In this document: positions 35,311 through 45,740 of the stretch, piece by piece | How the letters are laid out: every line of letters begins with the position of its first letter | Numbering within the stretch: position 1 is the first letter of the stretch | From: DASQMT01 sp963839615 | GTDB taxonomy: Bacteria > Actinomycetota > Thermoleophilia > Solirubrobacterales > Solirubrobacteraceae | Length of the DNA: 64,000 bases | NCBI GenBank assembly: GCA_963839615.1 | Contig: CAWIVY010000009.1 | Location: 248,001 to 312,000 of the forward strand | Direction: 5' to 3' | Program-made: the position numbers and the translations under genes | Notes under the pieces: model-generated | Seen by the model: the letters and a program-made list of their open reading frames with translations, nothing else | Databases searched by the model: none | Told to the model about the DNA's origin: nothing

Positions 35311-36549
35311 CTACCCACCGCAGCGCAGGGGATTCACGGGATCGCGCTCGTCGACAGCATGCGGACTGCCGTGGTCGGCCAGCAGGTCGAGGAACGGGAC
35401 CGCGTCGAACGCCTCGGGCCCGAGCACCCCCGCGCCCTGCCATGCGCCGGACGCAAGCAGCTCGAGCGCGACGACCGGGTTGAGCGCGGTCTGCCAGACG
35501 ACGGCCTGCACGCCGTCGCGCCCCATCGCCTCCTCGTTGTCGACGACGTGGTGCAGGTAGACGGCGCGCGGCTGCGAGTCCTTGCCGGTGCCCGTCACGA
35601 GCGTGCCGGCGCAGGTGCGGCCCGACATGCGGTCGCCGAGCGTGGCGGGATCGGGCAGCGCGGCCGCGATCACGTCGCGCGGCGCGACCTCGACGCCCTT
35701 CACGCGCAGCGGCTCGGTCGAGTCGAGCCCGAGCAGCGCGATCGTCCGCAGCACGCCGATGAACTCCTCGCCGAGGCCGTACTTGAACGTCACGCGCTCG
35801 CAGTCGACCCAGCGCGGCACCAGGACGACCTCCTCGTGCTCGACGTTGACGCACTCGACGGCGCCGATGCCGGCCGGGAACTCGAACCGCTCGGGCTCCG
35901 AGAACGGCGCGGTCGTGTACCAGCCGCGCTCGCGCTCCCAGATCAGCGGCGGGTTCAGGCACTCCTCGATCGTCGTCCAGATCGAGAACGTGGGCGCGAA
36001 CGCGTAGCCGGCGACGGCGAGGTCGGCCCCGTCGCGCACGGCGACCTCGTCGACGCGCTCGAACAGATGGTCGGCGGCGTAGCGGGCGAAGACGTCCGAC
36101 ATCCCCGGCTCGACGCCGATCCCGCAGAGCGCGAGCCGGCCCGCCTCCTCCCACTCGCCGGCGACGGCGAACTGGTCGTCGCCGAGCATCACGCCCGGCT
36201 GCTCGAAGGGTCGCTCCGGATGGCGCTGCGAGAGCGTCATCGCCATGTCGAGGTACGTGCAACCGGCGCGCGCGGCCGCGGCGAAGATGGGCGGGTTCAG
36301 CCATGGATCGCAGGCGTTCAGGATCACGTCGATCCGCTCCGCCTCCGCCAGCGCGGCGATCGCGCCGGTGTCGGACGCGTCGAGCGCGACGGCGCCGAAG
36401 CGCGCGTCGCCCCCGAGTCGCGCCAGCGCGGCATTCGCGCGATCGGCCGACAGGTCGGCGAGCACCATGCGCTCGAAGAAGTCGCGCCGCTTCGCGATCG
36501 CGGCGACGGCACTGCCGACGCCGCCCGCGCCGATCACGAGGATCCGCAT
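35311..36549 (-). CDS. Saccharopine dehydrogenase-family oxidoreductase
   Basis: About 412 residues. An N-terminal Rossmann fold (MRILVIGAGGVGSAVAAIAK with GAGGVGSA, then VLADLSADRANAAL) is followed by DVILNACDPWLNPPIFAAAA and GCTYLDMA, and CGIGVEPGMSDVFARYAADH, all standard for saccharopine dehydrogenase/Lys1-like proteins. The C-terminal catalytic domain has SIWTTIEECLNPPLIWERE and KYGLGEEFIGVLRTIALLGL. Members reduce or oxidise amino-acid imines with NAD(P); a carboxynorspermidine or lysine-pathway role is possible, but substrate cannot be set. Start ATG 36549, with an in-frame GTG at 36558 as alternative. It follows a GT2 remnant upstream and precedes the ChaB gene by ten bases. Confidence 0.85.
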   Translation of the reverse strand: MRILVIGAGGVGSAVAAIAKRRDFFERMVLADLSADRANAALARLGGDARFGAVALDASDTGAIAALAEAERIDVILNACDPWLNPPIFAAAARAGCTYLDMAMTLSQRHPERPFEQPGVMLGDDQFAVAGEWEEAGRLALCGIGVEPGMSDVFARYAADHLFERVDEVAVRDGADLAVAGYAFAPTFSIWTTIEECLNPPLIWERERGWYTTAPFSEPERFEFPAGIGAVECVNVEHEEVVLVPRWVDCERVTFKYGLGEEFIGVLRTIALLGLDSTEPLRVKGVEVAPRDVIAAALPDPATLGDRMSGRTCAGTLVTGTGKDSQPRAVYLHHVVDNEEAMGRDGVQAVVWQTALNPVVALELLASGAWQGAGVLGPEAFDAVPFLDLLADHGSPHAVDERDPVNPLRCGG

Positions 36550-36570
36550 GGCGCGCACTCTATGCGGCGA

Positions 36571-36893
36571 TCAGCTCGACCGGTTCCTCTCGATCGCGGT
36601 GCGCTCGGTGTTCCAGTGCGCGGTCTCGTGGGTGCGGGGGCCCAGCAGCGCCCTGGGCGTGGCGGTGACGGTGATGATGAGCATCAGCATCCAGTAGAAG
36701 AGCATCGACGATCGTCACGATCTCACCGCGCAGCACCGGGATCGCGTCGTTGAGCGCGATCGCCTTGCCCTCGTTGATGCGCTTCTCGACGAGCCGGATA
36801 CGGCCCGCGTCGAGCGCCCCCTCGGCGCCGCCCTCGAGCCGCCGATGGATCGGCCGCCCGAGGCGGTCCTCGTCGGCCGCGGGGCCATGTCGA
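36571..36893 (-). pseudogene. GT2 glycosyltransferase remnant with internal deletion
   Basis: One minus-strand frame reads ALDAGRIRLVEKRINEGKAI and ALNDAIPVLRGEIVTIVDA, the donor-binding core of a processive GT2 (GKA-ALN ... GEIV-ivDA). Directly after this, in the next frame, comes LFYWMLMLIITVTATPRALL and THETAHWNTERTAIERNRSS then TGA at 36571: the last membrane helix and the tail of such enzymes. The two parts normally lie about 200 residues apart, so roughly 600 bases seem deleted at about 36706, with a frame change. The N-terminal strands are missing too. This stretch is therefore a broken gene rather than empty spacer. No ORF long enough to be noticed covers it. Confidence 0.6.
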
Positions 36894-36960
36894 ATTCGTG
36901 CAGAAGCTGGCGCATGTCAGCCTCGATGATCGGCACGCCAACCGGGTCTTGACATGCGAA

Positions 36961-36989
36961 AGGCCGGGGACCCGTGGTCGACCCGGCCT
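36961..36989 (-). terminator. Terminator of the propeller-phosphoesterase gene
   Basis: AGGCCGGG (36961-36968) and CCCGGCCT (36982-36989) form a perfect 8-bp stem around a 13-base loop. On the minus strand the stem is followed by TTTCG. It lies about 72 bases past the true stop at 37062. Confidence 0.65.
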
Positions 36990-37061
36990 CTCGTATCCCC
37001 CTCCCTTCCGAGGGCGGCACCAGGTCCAACGCGCCGCCCGGCGCTCGGTTGGAAGGTTGGC

Positions 37062-39685
37062 TCAGCCGCCGGCGTCGGCGGGCACGGAGCCGACGATGTA
37101 GCTCGTGACGCGGGTCGGGCATCTCGGAGTCGCGCCCCTTGACCGACTTCCAGATCGCCTCGTTGAGCCCGATCTCGGGCGTCGCGTCCTCGATCTCGAA
37201 GTTCCACCGGCCCGACACGGCCGCCATCGGGGCGGTCGGCGGGTTGCGCTGCGCGCCGGGCATCCCGAACGGCACGACGCTCGGCATCAGCGCGTCGTAG
37301 GGCGTCAGGTTCGGCTTGCGGCTGAAGCCCTTCCACATCCGGATCCCGCGCTGGTCCCCGATCGCCATCGCCGGCAGCCCGAGCAGGTCCTCGATCGTCG
37401 CGACCATGCCGGCGGTGTCGTACTGCGTCGAGTCGATCGCGCCGGTCTGCGTGTAGGGGCTGATCACGTAGGAGACCGTCCGGTGCGCATCGACGTGGTC
37501 GGGCCCGTTCTGGGCGTCGTCCTCGGTCACGAAGATCGCGGTGTTCTTCCAGAAGCGGCTGTGCGACACGACGTCGACGAGCCGGCCGAGCGCGAGGTCG
37601 TTGTCGGCCATGTAGGCCTGCGGGATCGCTCGGCCGGCCGAGGTGCCGTTCGTGTGGTCGTTGGGCAGGCGCACGAGCGACAGCTGCGGCAGCGGGTCGC
37701 GCTTGGGGTCCTGCGCGTAGAGCTGCTCGTAGGCGCGGAACTCGCGCTCCCACTCGGGCAGCCGGTGCGCGTGGTCCGAGCAGCTCATGTTGAAGCCGGC
37801 GAAGTACTCGTTCACGTGGTCGCCGAAGCGCGCGTCGTCGAGCCGCGTCGTCGTCGACGTGTTGCCGCCGCCCGTGCAGTCGCCCGGGATCGTCGTGTAC
37901 ATGCCGTAGTTGCGGAACGAGACGCCGTTGTCGTACGCGTTGTCCCAGAGGAAGCCGCGTGTCGGCGCCGCGGCGGTGCGGAACACGCTGGCGTCGAACG
38001 CGAGCGGCTCGGTCAGGATCAACTCGGCCATCGAGAGGTTCTCGAAGTCGCGCGCGCGGTGCGCCTTGCGCGGCGCGGGCGAGTAGGAGATCGGCCAGGT
38101 CTTCTGCGTGTAGTCGGTCACGCCGGCCGACGTGGCCCAGCTCTGCCCGTCGGCCGACACGTCGGCGTCGGCGTAGAAGTTGTCGAACAGCGTGAAGCGG
38201 CGCGCCAGCTCGTGATGGTTCGGCGCGGAGTCCTCGCGGAAGAGCGTCAGCCGGGGGTCGCCGTCGCCCTTGCCGAGGTCGCCGAGAATCTGGTCGTAGG
38301 TGCGGTTCTCCTTGACGACGTAGATCACGTGCTTGATCGCCCGCAGGGCGCGCGGCATGCGTGCGAGGCGGGCGCGCACGCGGTTGTTGCGAGAACACCT
38401 TCGCGGTCAGCCGGCGCAGCTGCCGCGGCTTGCGCGGCGTCTTGATCACGTTGATGACGCCCTTGGTCATCGTCTGAGTCGAGTCGGCGGCGATGTCCGC
38501 GTAGATCAGGTCGCCCGAGCTGCAGTCGCCGACGGCGTAGGGCCCGGCGCAGCGGTTGGGCTTGTCGCCGACGCGGTTCGCGCCCGTCACGACGAGCCGG
38601 CGGCCGTCGCGCGGCATGTCGACGTCGACCGGCGACCAGGCCGTGGGGATGAAGCCGATCACCTTGCGGCGGGCGATGTTGATCACGGCGAGGGCGTTCT
38701 CGCCCGCGAGCGCGACGTAGAGACGCTTCCCGTTCGGCGCGACCGTCAGCCCGTCGGGCATCGCGCCCTCGCGCGCGTCCGGGGTGAGCGAGACGTCGAT
38801 CGTCGCCGCGACGCGGTCCGTGCGCGTGTCGATCACCGAGACGGTGTCGGAGTTCGCGTTCGCCGTGTAGACCTCGTCGCGCCTGGGGTTCGCGGCGATC
38901 GACGACGGATGGTCAGCCTGCAGCGGGTTCGCCGGCGGCGAGAGCGTGATGTGGTGCAGCGTCGTCTCGGTCGCCGTGTCGATCACCGACACCGACCGGC
39001 CCAGCCACTGAGTCACGTACGCCTTGGCGCCGGTGCGGTCGAACGTCACGCCGAGCGGCTGCGCCGCCATGCCGAGGTCGATCACGTTCGTGACCGCGCT
39101 GGTGGCAGGGTCGATCACCGTGACCGTGTGGCCGGGCGGGTTCGTGTCGCCGGCGCGACCGGCGAGGTTGTTCGCGACGTACAGGCGGTCGCCATGCGGC
39201 GTGGTCCCGTAGGCCATGCCGGCCGGGAAGTTGGGCACCGGGATCGTCCCGACCTCGCGCAGCGTCGACCCGACCGAGTAGGAGTGAACGACGTCCTGGC
39301 CGCCACCGGAGGCCCAGGCGCGCGAGCCATCGGGCGACATCGCGACGCCGTAGAAGACCGCCTCGCCGATGCCGCGTCGCGCGTCGTAGCGGACGTAGGA
39401 GCTGCGCTTGCGCGTGCGCATGTCGAACAGATCGGCCGAGTTCGACCGCGAGGCGCCGCTGGAGAGCGACAGCAGCTTCGTCCCGCCCGGCGAGAGCGCG
39501 GAGGCCAGCGGCCCCTGGAAGCCGGTCGCGCGGCGCGAGACGCCGAACTGCTTGCCGGCCGGCGTCACCTTCCAGCCGCCCGCGGTCCGCGGCCCGCTCT
39601 TGCCGGCCGCGTGCACCGTTCCCACGCACGCGAGCGACATCGCGAGCGCGAGCAACAGGATCGGTAGAGAACGGCAGCGCGTCAT
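37062..39685 (-). CDS. Secreted YncE-like propeller fused to phosphoesterase (two frameshifts)
   Basis: About 874 residues from ATG 39685. Signal peptide LPILLLALAMSLACVGTVHA. Residues about 45-425 form a seven-bladed YVTN propeller with recurring blades (HTVTVIDPATSAVTNVIDLG, RSVSVIDTATETTLHHITLS, DTVSVIDTRTDRVAATIDVS, GKRLYVALAGENALAVINI). The C-terminal half is a phosphoesterase/alkaline phosphatase-like domain: IKHVIYVVKENRTYDQILGD (catalytic and metal residues), APNHHELARRFTLFDNFYAD, DVSADGQSWATSAGVTDY, and TAIFVTEDDAQNGPDHVDAH. Two frame changes are needed: near 38385-38395, between the two domains, and near 37108-37116, giving the natural end VTSYIVGSVPADAGG. The bifunctional architecture is known in actinobacteria; the substrate may be a phospholipid or phosphate ester. 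Confidence 0.82.
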
Positions 39686-39789
39686 CGAACGGGGAGAACC
39701 CGCGCGAAGGACGATCGACGCGGTGCACCCACGGTATCGCGCGTCCTGGAGGCATCCGCGCCGAGTGTCGCGCTATCGTCACGCGCCCG

Positions 39790-41272
39790 ATGGCCACCGC
39801 CTCCGCCCCGGCGGCCGCGCCGTCCGCGACCCCTCGCCGCCCGCGGCGCCCCGCACTGCGCCACCTGCCTGCCGTGGCGACGGTCGTCGGCGTCGCGGCG
39901 CTGCTCGAGCTGGTCTACGACCGCTTCCTCAACTACGACGCGCGCTACGCGCTCGTCTGGGCGCGCGACCTGACCCGCGGGCTCAAGCCCGACTACACGG
40001 CCGACTTCGCGCCCACGCCGCACCCGCTCGAGACCGTCGTCTCGATGCTCGTCGACGCCGTTCGAGACCGGGGCCGACACGCTGCTGATCTGGGCGACGA
40101 TGCTCTGCTTCGGCGGCGTCGTCTGGCTCACCTACCGGCTCGGCTCGGAGCTCTTCTCCCCGTGGGCCGGCGCCGTCGCCGCGCTCGTCGTGCTGACGCG
40201 GCCGGTGCTCGAGCGCGACGCGCTGCTGGGCTACCAGGACACGGCGTTCGCCGTGCTGATCCTCGCCGCGGTGCTGCTGGAGGCGCGCCGGCGCAGGCGC
40301 GGCGCGCCCGTGCTGGCGCTGCTCGTGCTCGCGGGCCTGATGCGTCCCGAGGCGTGGGTGCTGGGCGGGCTCTACGTGCTCTGGATGTGGCCCGCGCTGG
40401 ACAACCGGCGGCGGCTCGCCCTCGCGGCGCTCTGTGCCGTCGCGCCGCTGCTGTGGGCCGGCCTGGACTGGTACGTGACCGGCGACCCGCTGCACTCGCT
40501 GCACGGCACCTCGGACCTGGCGGCGGGGCTCGACCGCCGCCGCAGCCCCGAGGACGCGCCCTACTGGACGCTGCAGTACCTCGGGTTCACGCTGCGCGAG
40601 CCGCTCGTTGTCGGCTTCCCGATCGGGCTGGTCTTCGCGTGGCGCCACCGCCGCCACCAGGCCGTGCTGCCGCTCGCAGCCGTCGCCGCGATGCTCGCGG
40701 TGTTCATGGTCGGGCCCGTGTTCGGCCTGCCGCTCATCGCGCGCTACGTGCGCACGCCGGCGGTGCTGCTGACCCTCTTCTACGGCCTCGCGGTCTGCGG
40801 CTGGATGCTGCTGCCGCCGGGCCGCGAGCGCCGCATCTGGCTCTGGGTGGGGGTGTTCACGGCCGCGCTCTCGATCGCCTACATCCCCTGGCACGCGCGC
40901 ACGCTCGGCAACATGCGCACGAACCTGGACGCGCGCGAGCAGGTCTACGCCGACCTGCGTGACGCCGGCCGCGCGCCTGAGGTGCACCGCGCCGTGGCCG
41001 CCTGCGGCTCGCTCGTGACGGCCGCCGAGCACCGCACGATCCCGCACCTGCGCTGGTGGCTGGACACGCCGCCGTTCTCCGTCGGGACGGTCGAGGCGGG
41101 CGCCAGCCCGCTGCGGCGCGTGCTGGTGGCGCCGCGCGACACGCGCTCGCTGCGGCGCTTCTACGACGAGCTGTACCCCGAGCTGGAGCCGCCGCCGAGC
41201 TACCGGCCCGTGTATCGCAACCGGTCCTGGCGCGTTCTCGCCGCCCCCGAGTGCGCGGCGTCAGCCGGCTAA
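39790..41272 (+). CDS. GT-C-type membrane glycosyltransferase-like protein (one frameshift)
   Basis: About 493 residues with roughly ten hydrophobic helices. The first loop has ELVYDRFLNYDARYALVWAR and LTRGLKPDYTADFAPTPHPL, resembling the acidic first loop of ArnT/PMT-type GT-C enzymes that use polyprenyl-phosphate sugars. After about 40049-40060 the frame changes to TPFETGADTLLIWATMLCFG, GVVWLTYRLGSELFSPWAGA, LGYQDTAFAVLILAAVLLEA, LAGLMRPEAWVLGGLYVLWM and the C-terminal soluble part ending RSWRVLAAPECAAS. The R-P-E-A-W motif is typical of the DUF-type mannosyl/arabinosyl transferase relatives. Function is inferred only at family level. It is divergent from the phosphoesterase gene and ends against a small secreted protein gene. 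Confidence 0.7.
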
Positions 41273-41787
41273 CCGCGCGAGACGACCGGGTCGATCCCGC
41301 CACTGAAGAACACGCTGTGCGGCCCGGCTACGAACAGCACCTCGTTCGTGTCCAGGGTCATCCTGATCCGGCCCACGTCGTGGATCACCGCGCCTTCGCC
41401 GGGAACGGTGCCGGACCACACCTTCCCGCTGATGGTGCGCGTGTTGGCCGCATAGTCCCAGACCTCGTGTACCGCGCCCTTGAGCCGCAGCGTCTCGCCG
41501 GTGACGGAGTTCGCGTCCGTCTCGGTCAGGCCGATGTTGAGGACCGTCTGGAGCAGCGTGCCATCGGCGGCCAGGACATCGGTGACCGCGACTCGCTGAT
41601 GGCCCACGACCTCGTTGTCGAACCCGTACGGACCGAAGTCGCCGCAGTCGATGGCGAACGCGTAGTCCTCGCTGAAGCGGTCGACGACGACTCGCTGCTT
41701 GGCAGCGGCGGCGGCCGGCCCGGTGTTGGCGAGCGCGAACGCCCCCGAAGCTGCGAGCAGTGCGATTGCTGATGCGGTCTTGTGCAT
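41269..41787 (-). CDS. Small secreted protein, unknown
   Basis: A 172-residue protein from ATG 41787. Signal peptide ASAIALLAASGAFALANTGP with cleavage near AAAAA-KQRVVVD. The mature 140 residues look like one beta-rich domain: FAIDCGDFGPYGFDNEVVGH, TVLNIGLTETDANSVTGETL, GAVHEVWDYAANTRTISGKV, VIHDVGRIRMTLDTNEVLFV. Only one Cys is left in the mature part. This lipocalin/allene-oxide-cyclase-like strand pattern occurs in many actinobacterial secreted proteins, but I do not recognise the family firmly. It is divergent from the BTAD fusion gene about 80 bases away, which may regulate it. Confidence 0.75.
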   Translation of the reverse strand: MHKTASAIALLAASGAFALANTGPAAAAAKQRVVVDRFSEDYAFAIDCGDFGPYGFDNEVVGHQRVAVTDVLAADGTLLQTVLNIGLTETDANSVTGETLRLKGAVHEVWDYAANTRTISGKVWSGTVPGEGAVIHDVGRIRMTLDTNEVLFVAGPHSVFFSGGIDPVVSRG

Positions 41788-41868
41788 GTCGTGCAGGGTC
41801 CATGAGCACGCTTTCGGCGCGCTGACGCCCGCTGACAGTTGGCTGACAGGACCCGATATGGTCGGCCC

Positions 41869-44800
41869 TTGGGGAACCGGCTCGATTTCCGCATCCTCGG
41901 ACCGCTCGATGTGACCGACGGCGAGCGGTCGCTTCGGCTCGGCGGTACGAAGCAGCGGAGCGTGCTCGCGATCCTGCTGCTCGAAGCGGGCAAGCCGGTG
42001 TCCGCGGACCACCTGATCGACGAGTTGTGGGGCGACTCGCCCCCGGACGACGCCAACACCGCGCTCCATCAGCACGTGTCGCGCCTGCGCAAGCTGCTCG
42101 AGCCGCATGCGGTGGTGATCACGAGCGCCTCCGGATACGTGGCGGAGATCGACGACGGCGCGCTGGACCTCCAACGCTTCGAACGGCTGCGCGACGACGG
42201 GCGCCGCGCGCTCGACTCGGGGCGGCACGCGGAGGCCGCCGCGTCGCTGGCGGAGGCGCTCGCGCTCTGGCGCGGTCGCCCACTCGCCGATCTCGAGCAC
42301 GAGCGCTTCGCCCGCGACGGCATCGCGCGCCTGGAGGAGGCGCGGCTCGAGGCGGTCGAGCTCCGCATCGACGCCGACCTCGCGCTCGGGCGCCATGCGG
42401 CGCTCGTCGGCGAGCTGCAAGAGCTCGTCTCGCGCTACCCGCTCCGCGAGGGCCTACGCGGCCAGCTCATGCTCGCGCTCTATCGCGCGGGACGCCAGGC
42501 GGATGCGCTGGCGGCCTATGCCGATGCCCGTTCGACGCTCGTCGAGGACCTGGGCTCGAGCCGGGACCCGCGCTGAGACGCCGGCAGCAGGCGATCCTCG
42601 ATCACGACCCGCAGCTGGATCTCGAGCCGGAGCGACACCCGTGCCGCGCCCGCGGCGGCGGCTCGCGGTCGGTGGAGCGGCCGTGCTCGTCGCCGGCGCG
42701 CTCGCAGCCGCCGTGATCGCCGCAGGGGAAGGCGAGACCACCGGCGAGAAGCGCGGAGCGAAATCCGCCGCCCCGGGAGGCGAGCTGGCCGCGATCGACC
42801 TCGCCACCGGCACGGTCAGGCGGCGTATCGCAGCGGGCAGGACGCCCGCATCGCTGACCGCCGGCGACGGTCGCCTGTGGGTCGTCGACGGTGATGCCGG
42901 CACGCTGCTCAGCGTGGACACGGCATCGGGCGCCGTGGAGACGCTGGCCACCGGCGCCACGCCCACGGACGTCGCCGCAGGGGCGGATGCGGTCTGGGTG
43001 ACGAACGGCAGGCCACTCCGACGCGCCCAGTTCATCGGGCCCGCCGCGACGGAGATCGTCCAGTTCGATCCGGCGACGCGCACGCGGCGCGCACAGGTGG
43101 CGCTCCCGCGCGCGCAGGGCGCGGTCTCGAACAGCATCGAGAACGGCCTCGCGGTCTCACCCCGGGCGGTCTGGGCGGTGACGGCCACGGGTTCGGTCCT
43201 GCGGATCGATCCTCAGACGGCCACGATCACGGCGAGGGCGCGGAAGCTCGGCGCGATAGCGGTGGCGGCAGGCGGAGCCGGCATCTGGGCGCTGCTCGAC
43301 GACGCCACCGTCGTGGCGCTCGACGAGCGCAGCGCCGGCGTGCGCCGGCGCGTGCGGCTCCCGACGACGGCGCCGACCGCGATCAGCGTGGGCGAGACGG
43401 CGGCGTGGGCGACCTCGTCGGTCGACGGGACGCTCTGGCGGATCGGCGCCGACGGCGCGGTCGGCAGCGTCGCCGTCGGTTCGGGGGTCACCGACGTCGT
43501 CGCGGGCGAGGCCGCCGTCTGGGTCGCCAACCCGATCGACGGCGCGGTCACGGCGATCGATCCCGCGTCCATGCGGGTCGCGCGAACGGTCGCGCTAGGG
43601 GGCATCCCGCGCTCGCTCGTGATCGCGGGGGACACGCTCTGGGTGGCGCTCGCGGGGAGAGCGGAGGCCGCGGGCGCGCGCGTGTCCGGCATCACGCCGC
43701 TCCCGGCGTCGATGTGCGAGCCGGTCCGCGCGGGTGCGGAAGGTCGCGCGGACGTGCTCGTCGTCTCCGACCTGCCGCTCCAGGGCGGCGTGAGGGTCAC
43801 CGCTACCCAGATGGCGCAGGCGATCACGTTCGTCCTGCGCGAGCACGGGTTCCGGGCCGGGGCCTATCGCATCGCGTACCAGTCGTGCGATGACTCGCTG
43901 GCGCGCACCGGCCTCTTCGACGAGCCGAAGTGCGCCGCCAATGCGCGCGCGTATGGGGCCAGCGCGCGCGTGGTCGCGGTGATCGGCACGCTCAACTCGC
44001 CCTGCGCCCTCGCCGCGCTGCCGGAGCTCAACCGCGCACGCGGCGGTCCCGTCGCGATGATCTCGCCCCTGAATTCGTTCGTCGGGCTGACGCGGACCGC
44101 GCCAGGGGTGCCGCGCACGCTGCTCGCGAAGCTCTATCCGACCGGCCGCCGCAACTACCTGCGGGTTTTCCCGACCGATGACCTCCAAGGGGCGGCGCTA
44201 GCGCTGCTCGCTCGCGATCGCGGCAGGCGCCGGGTCTTCGTGCTCGACGATGGCGAGCCCGGCTACGGCGTGCTGATGGCGACGGGCTTCGCGACCGCCG
44301 CCCGCCGCCTCGGGTTGCGGGTGACCGGGCGCGCGACCTGGGATCCGCACGCGAGCTCGTACGCGGCGCTCGCGGACCGCGTGGCGGCCGCGCGCCCGCA
44401 GGCCGTCTTCGTGGGCGGGCTGCTCGACTCGAACGCGGCGCAGGTCATCCGCGCCCTGCGGAAGCGGCTCGGAAGCGGTGTCGACCTGCTCGCGCCTGAC
44501 GGCCTGACGCCGCTGCCGCTGCTCGTCCGGACCGCCGGGGATGCCGCGCGTGACGTCTTCGTGAGCCTGGCCGGTGTGATCACCGAGCGCCTGCCGCGCG
44601 GCGGCGCCGCATTCGTGCAGCGGTTCGCGCGCACCCAGGGTGGCGCCGAGGTGGAACCGAGCGCCGTGTACGCGGCGCAGGCCGCGGAGGTCGTGGTCGA
44701 TGCGATCGCCCGCTCGGACGGCACGCGGGCATCGGTGCTCGACGCGCTGTTCCGCACGCGCGTGCGCGACGGCCTGCTCGGGGACTTCGACTTCGACGCG

Positions 44801-44941
44801 CGTGGCGACATCACCGAGAGCCCGGTGACGATCCTCCGCGTCGCGCACGCGGGCCGGTCGACGCGGATCATGAGCGTCGAGGGCGGCGTGGTGGAACGGG
44901 TGTCGCGGCCCCCCGCCCGGCTCGTCGCCGGCGGCGGCTAG
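41869..44941 (+). CDS. Membrane-anchored BTAD regulator fused to propeller and periplasmic-binding sensor (two frameshifts)
   Basis: About 1023 residues. Residues 1-95: winged helix (LDFRILGPLDVTDGERSLRL, VSADHLIDELWGDSPPDDAN). Residues 95-245: BTAD domain (PLADLEHERFARDGIARLEE, PLREGLRGQLMLALYRAGRQ). Frame changes near 42549-42556 and 42636-42644 then lead to a membrane helix (LAVGGAAVLVAGALAAAVIA, about 260-280), a beta-propeller region (LWVVDGDAGTLLSVDTASGA, VWVTNGRPLRR, VWAVTATGSVLRIDPQTATI) and a type I periplasmic-binding domain (YRIAYQSCDDSLARTGLFDE, VAVIGTLNSPCALAALPELN, VFVLDDGEPGYGVLMATGFA, PQAVFVGGLLDSNAAQVIRA). The DNA-binding part would be cytoplasmic, the sensor extracytoplasmic: a one-component transmembrane regulator. 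The start is TTG 41869 or 41839. The alternative is two genes, the second starting at GTG 42641. Confidence 0.75.
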
Positions 44942-44951
44942 CGCCGGTACG

Positions 44952-45740
44952 TCACACGTCCTCCAGCGTGACCGCGTCCTGGCCGACCTCGAGGAACTCC
45001 GTGTAGGCGTCGATCACGGGGTCGGGCTCGTCCCACATCCGCATCACGCCGTGGTCCATCCAGATCACCTGGTCGCACAGCTCGCGGACCGAGCCGAGCG
45101 CGTGGCTGACAAGCACGATCGTGTGCGCCTGGCTGCAGAGCTCGCGCATCTTGTTCGCCGACTTGCGCCGGAAGCGGGCGTCGCCGACCGAGAGCGCCTC
45201 GTCGATCAGCAGGATGTCCGGATCCATGTTGACCGCGACGGAGAACGCGAGCCGCCCGTACATGCCGGAGCTGTAGGTCCGCATCGGCATGTCCATGAAC
45301 TCGCCGAGCTCGGCGAACTTGACGATCTCCTCGTACTTCTCCTCGAGCTTGCCGCGCTCGAGCCCGGCCGCCAGCCCGCCGAGCCGGACGTTGTCGCGCC
45401 CGGAGAGGTTCTTGTTGAAGCCGACCCCGAGCGCGAGCAGCGTGCTGACGCGGCCGAAGACGTCGATCCGTCCCTGCGTCGGCGGCAGGATCCCGGCGAT
45501 CGCGCGCACCAGCGTCGACTTGCCCGCGCCGTTGGCGCCGACGATCCCGAGCACGGTGCCGTTCGGCACCTCGAACGACACGTTCTTGACCGCCTCGATC
45601 TCGCGCACGACGCGCTCGCCACGGCCCATGCGCGTGACCATGCTCTTGAGCGTCGGCTTGCGCTCGAAGGTCGTCTTGTACGTCACCGAGACGTCCTCGA
45701 CGACGATGCTCGGGGAGCTAGAGACGGACAGCGAAGTCAC
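44952..45740 (-). CDS. tagH: TagH-like ABC ATPase for polysaccharide/teichoic-acid export
   Basis: A 262-residue ATPase of the polysaccharide-exporter subfamily, from GTG 45740. Walker A GIVGANGAGKSTLVRAIAGI, Q-loop region GVGFNKNLSGRDNVRLGGLA, signature MRTYSSGMYGRLAFSVAVNM and Walker B DPDILLIDEALSVGDARF, then the switch SHALGSV. The VEDVSVTYKTTFERKPTLKS start is typical of TagH/Wzt. It lacks the C-terminal glycan-binding domain of Wzt. It overlaps tagG by 23 bases. With TagG it would move an undecaprenyl-linked glycopolymer across the membrane. It is the last gene of the long minus-strand operon. Confidence 0.92.
   Translation of the reverse strand: MTSLSVSSSPSIVVEDVSVTYKTTFERKPTLKSMVTRMGRGERVVREIEAVKNVSFEVPNGTVLGIVGANGAGKSTLVRAIAGILPPTQGRIDVFGRVSTLLALGVGFNKNLSGRDNVRLGGLAAGLERGKLEEKYEEIVKFAELGEFMDMPMRTYSSGMYGRLAFSVAVNMDPDILLIDEALSVGDARFRRKSANKMRELCSQAHTIVLVSHALGSVRELCDQVIWMDHGVMRMWDEPDPVIDAYTEFLEVGQDAVTLEDV

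Noticed and set aside
36715..37061. Continuation of the phosphoesterase frame for another 110 residues
   Set aside because: Basic low-complexity text beyond a frame break; the other frame gives a natural end at 37062 followed by a terminator.
42641..44941. Separate membrane-anchored sensor gene starting at GTG 42641
   Set aside because: Possible, but the BTAD C-terminus (LEPGPALRRRQQAILDHDPQ) continues up to this point and the fused architecture is known in the group; kept as an alternative only.
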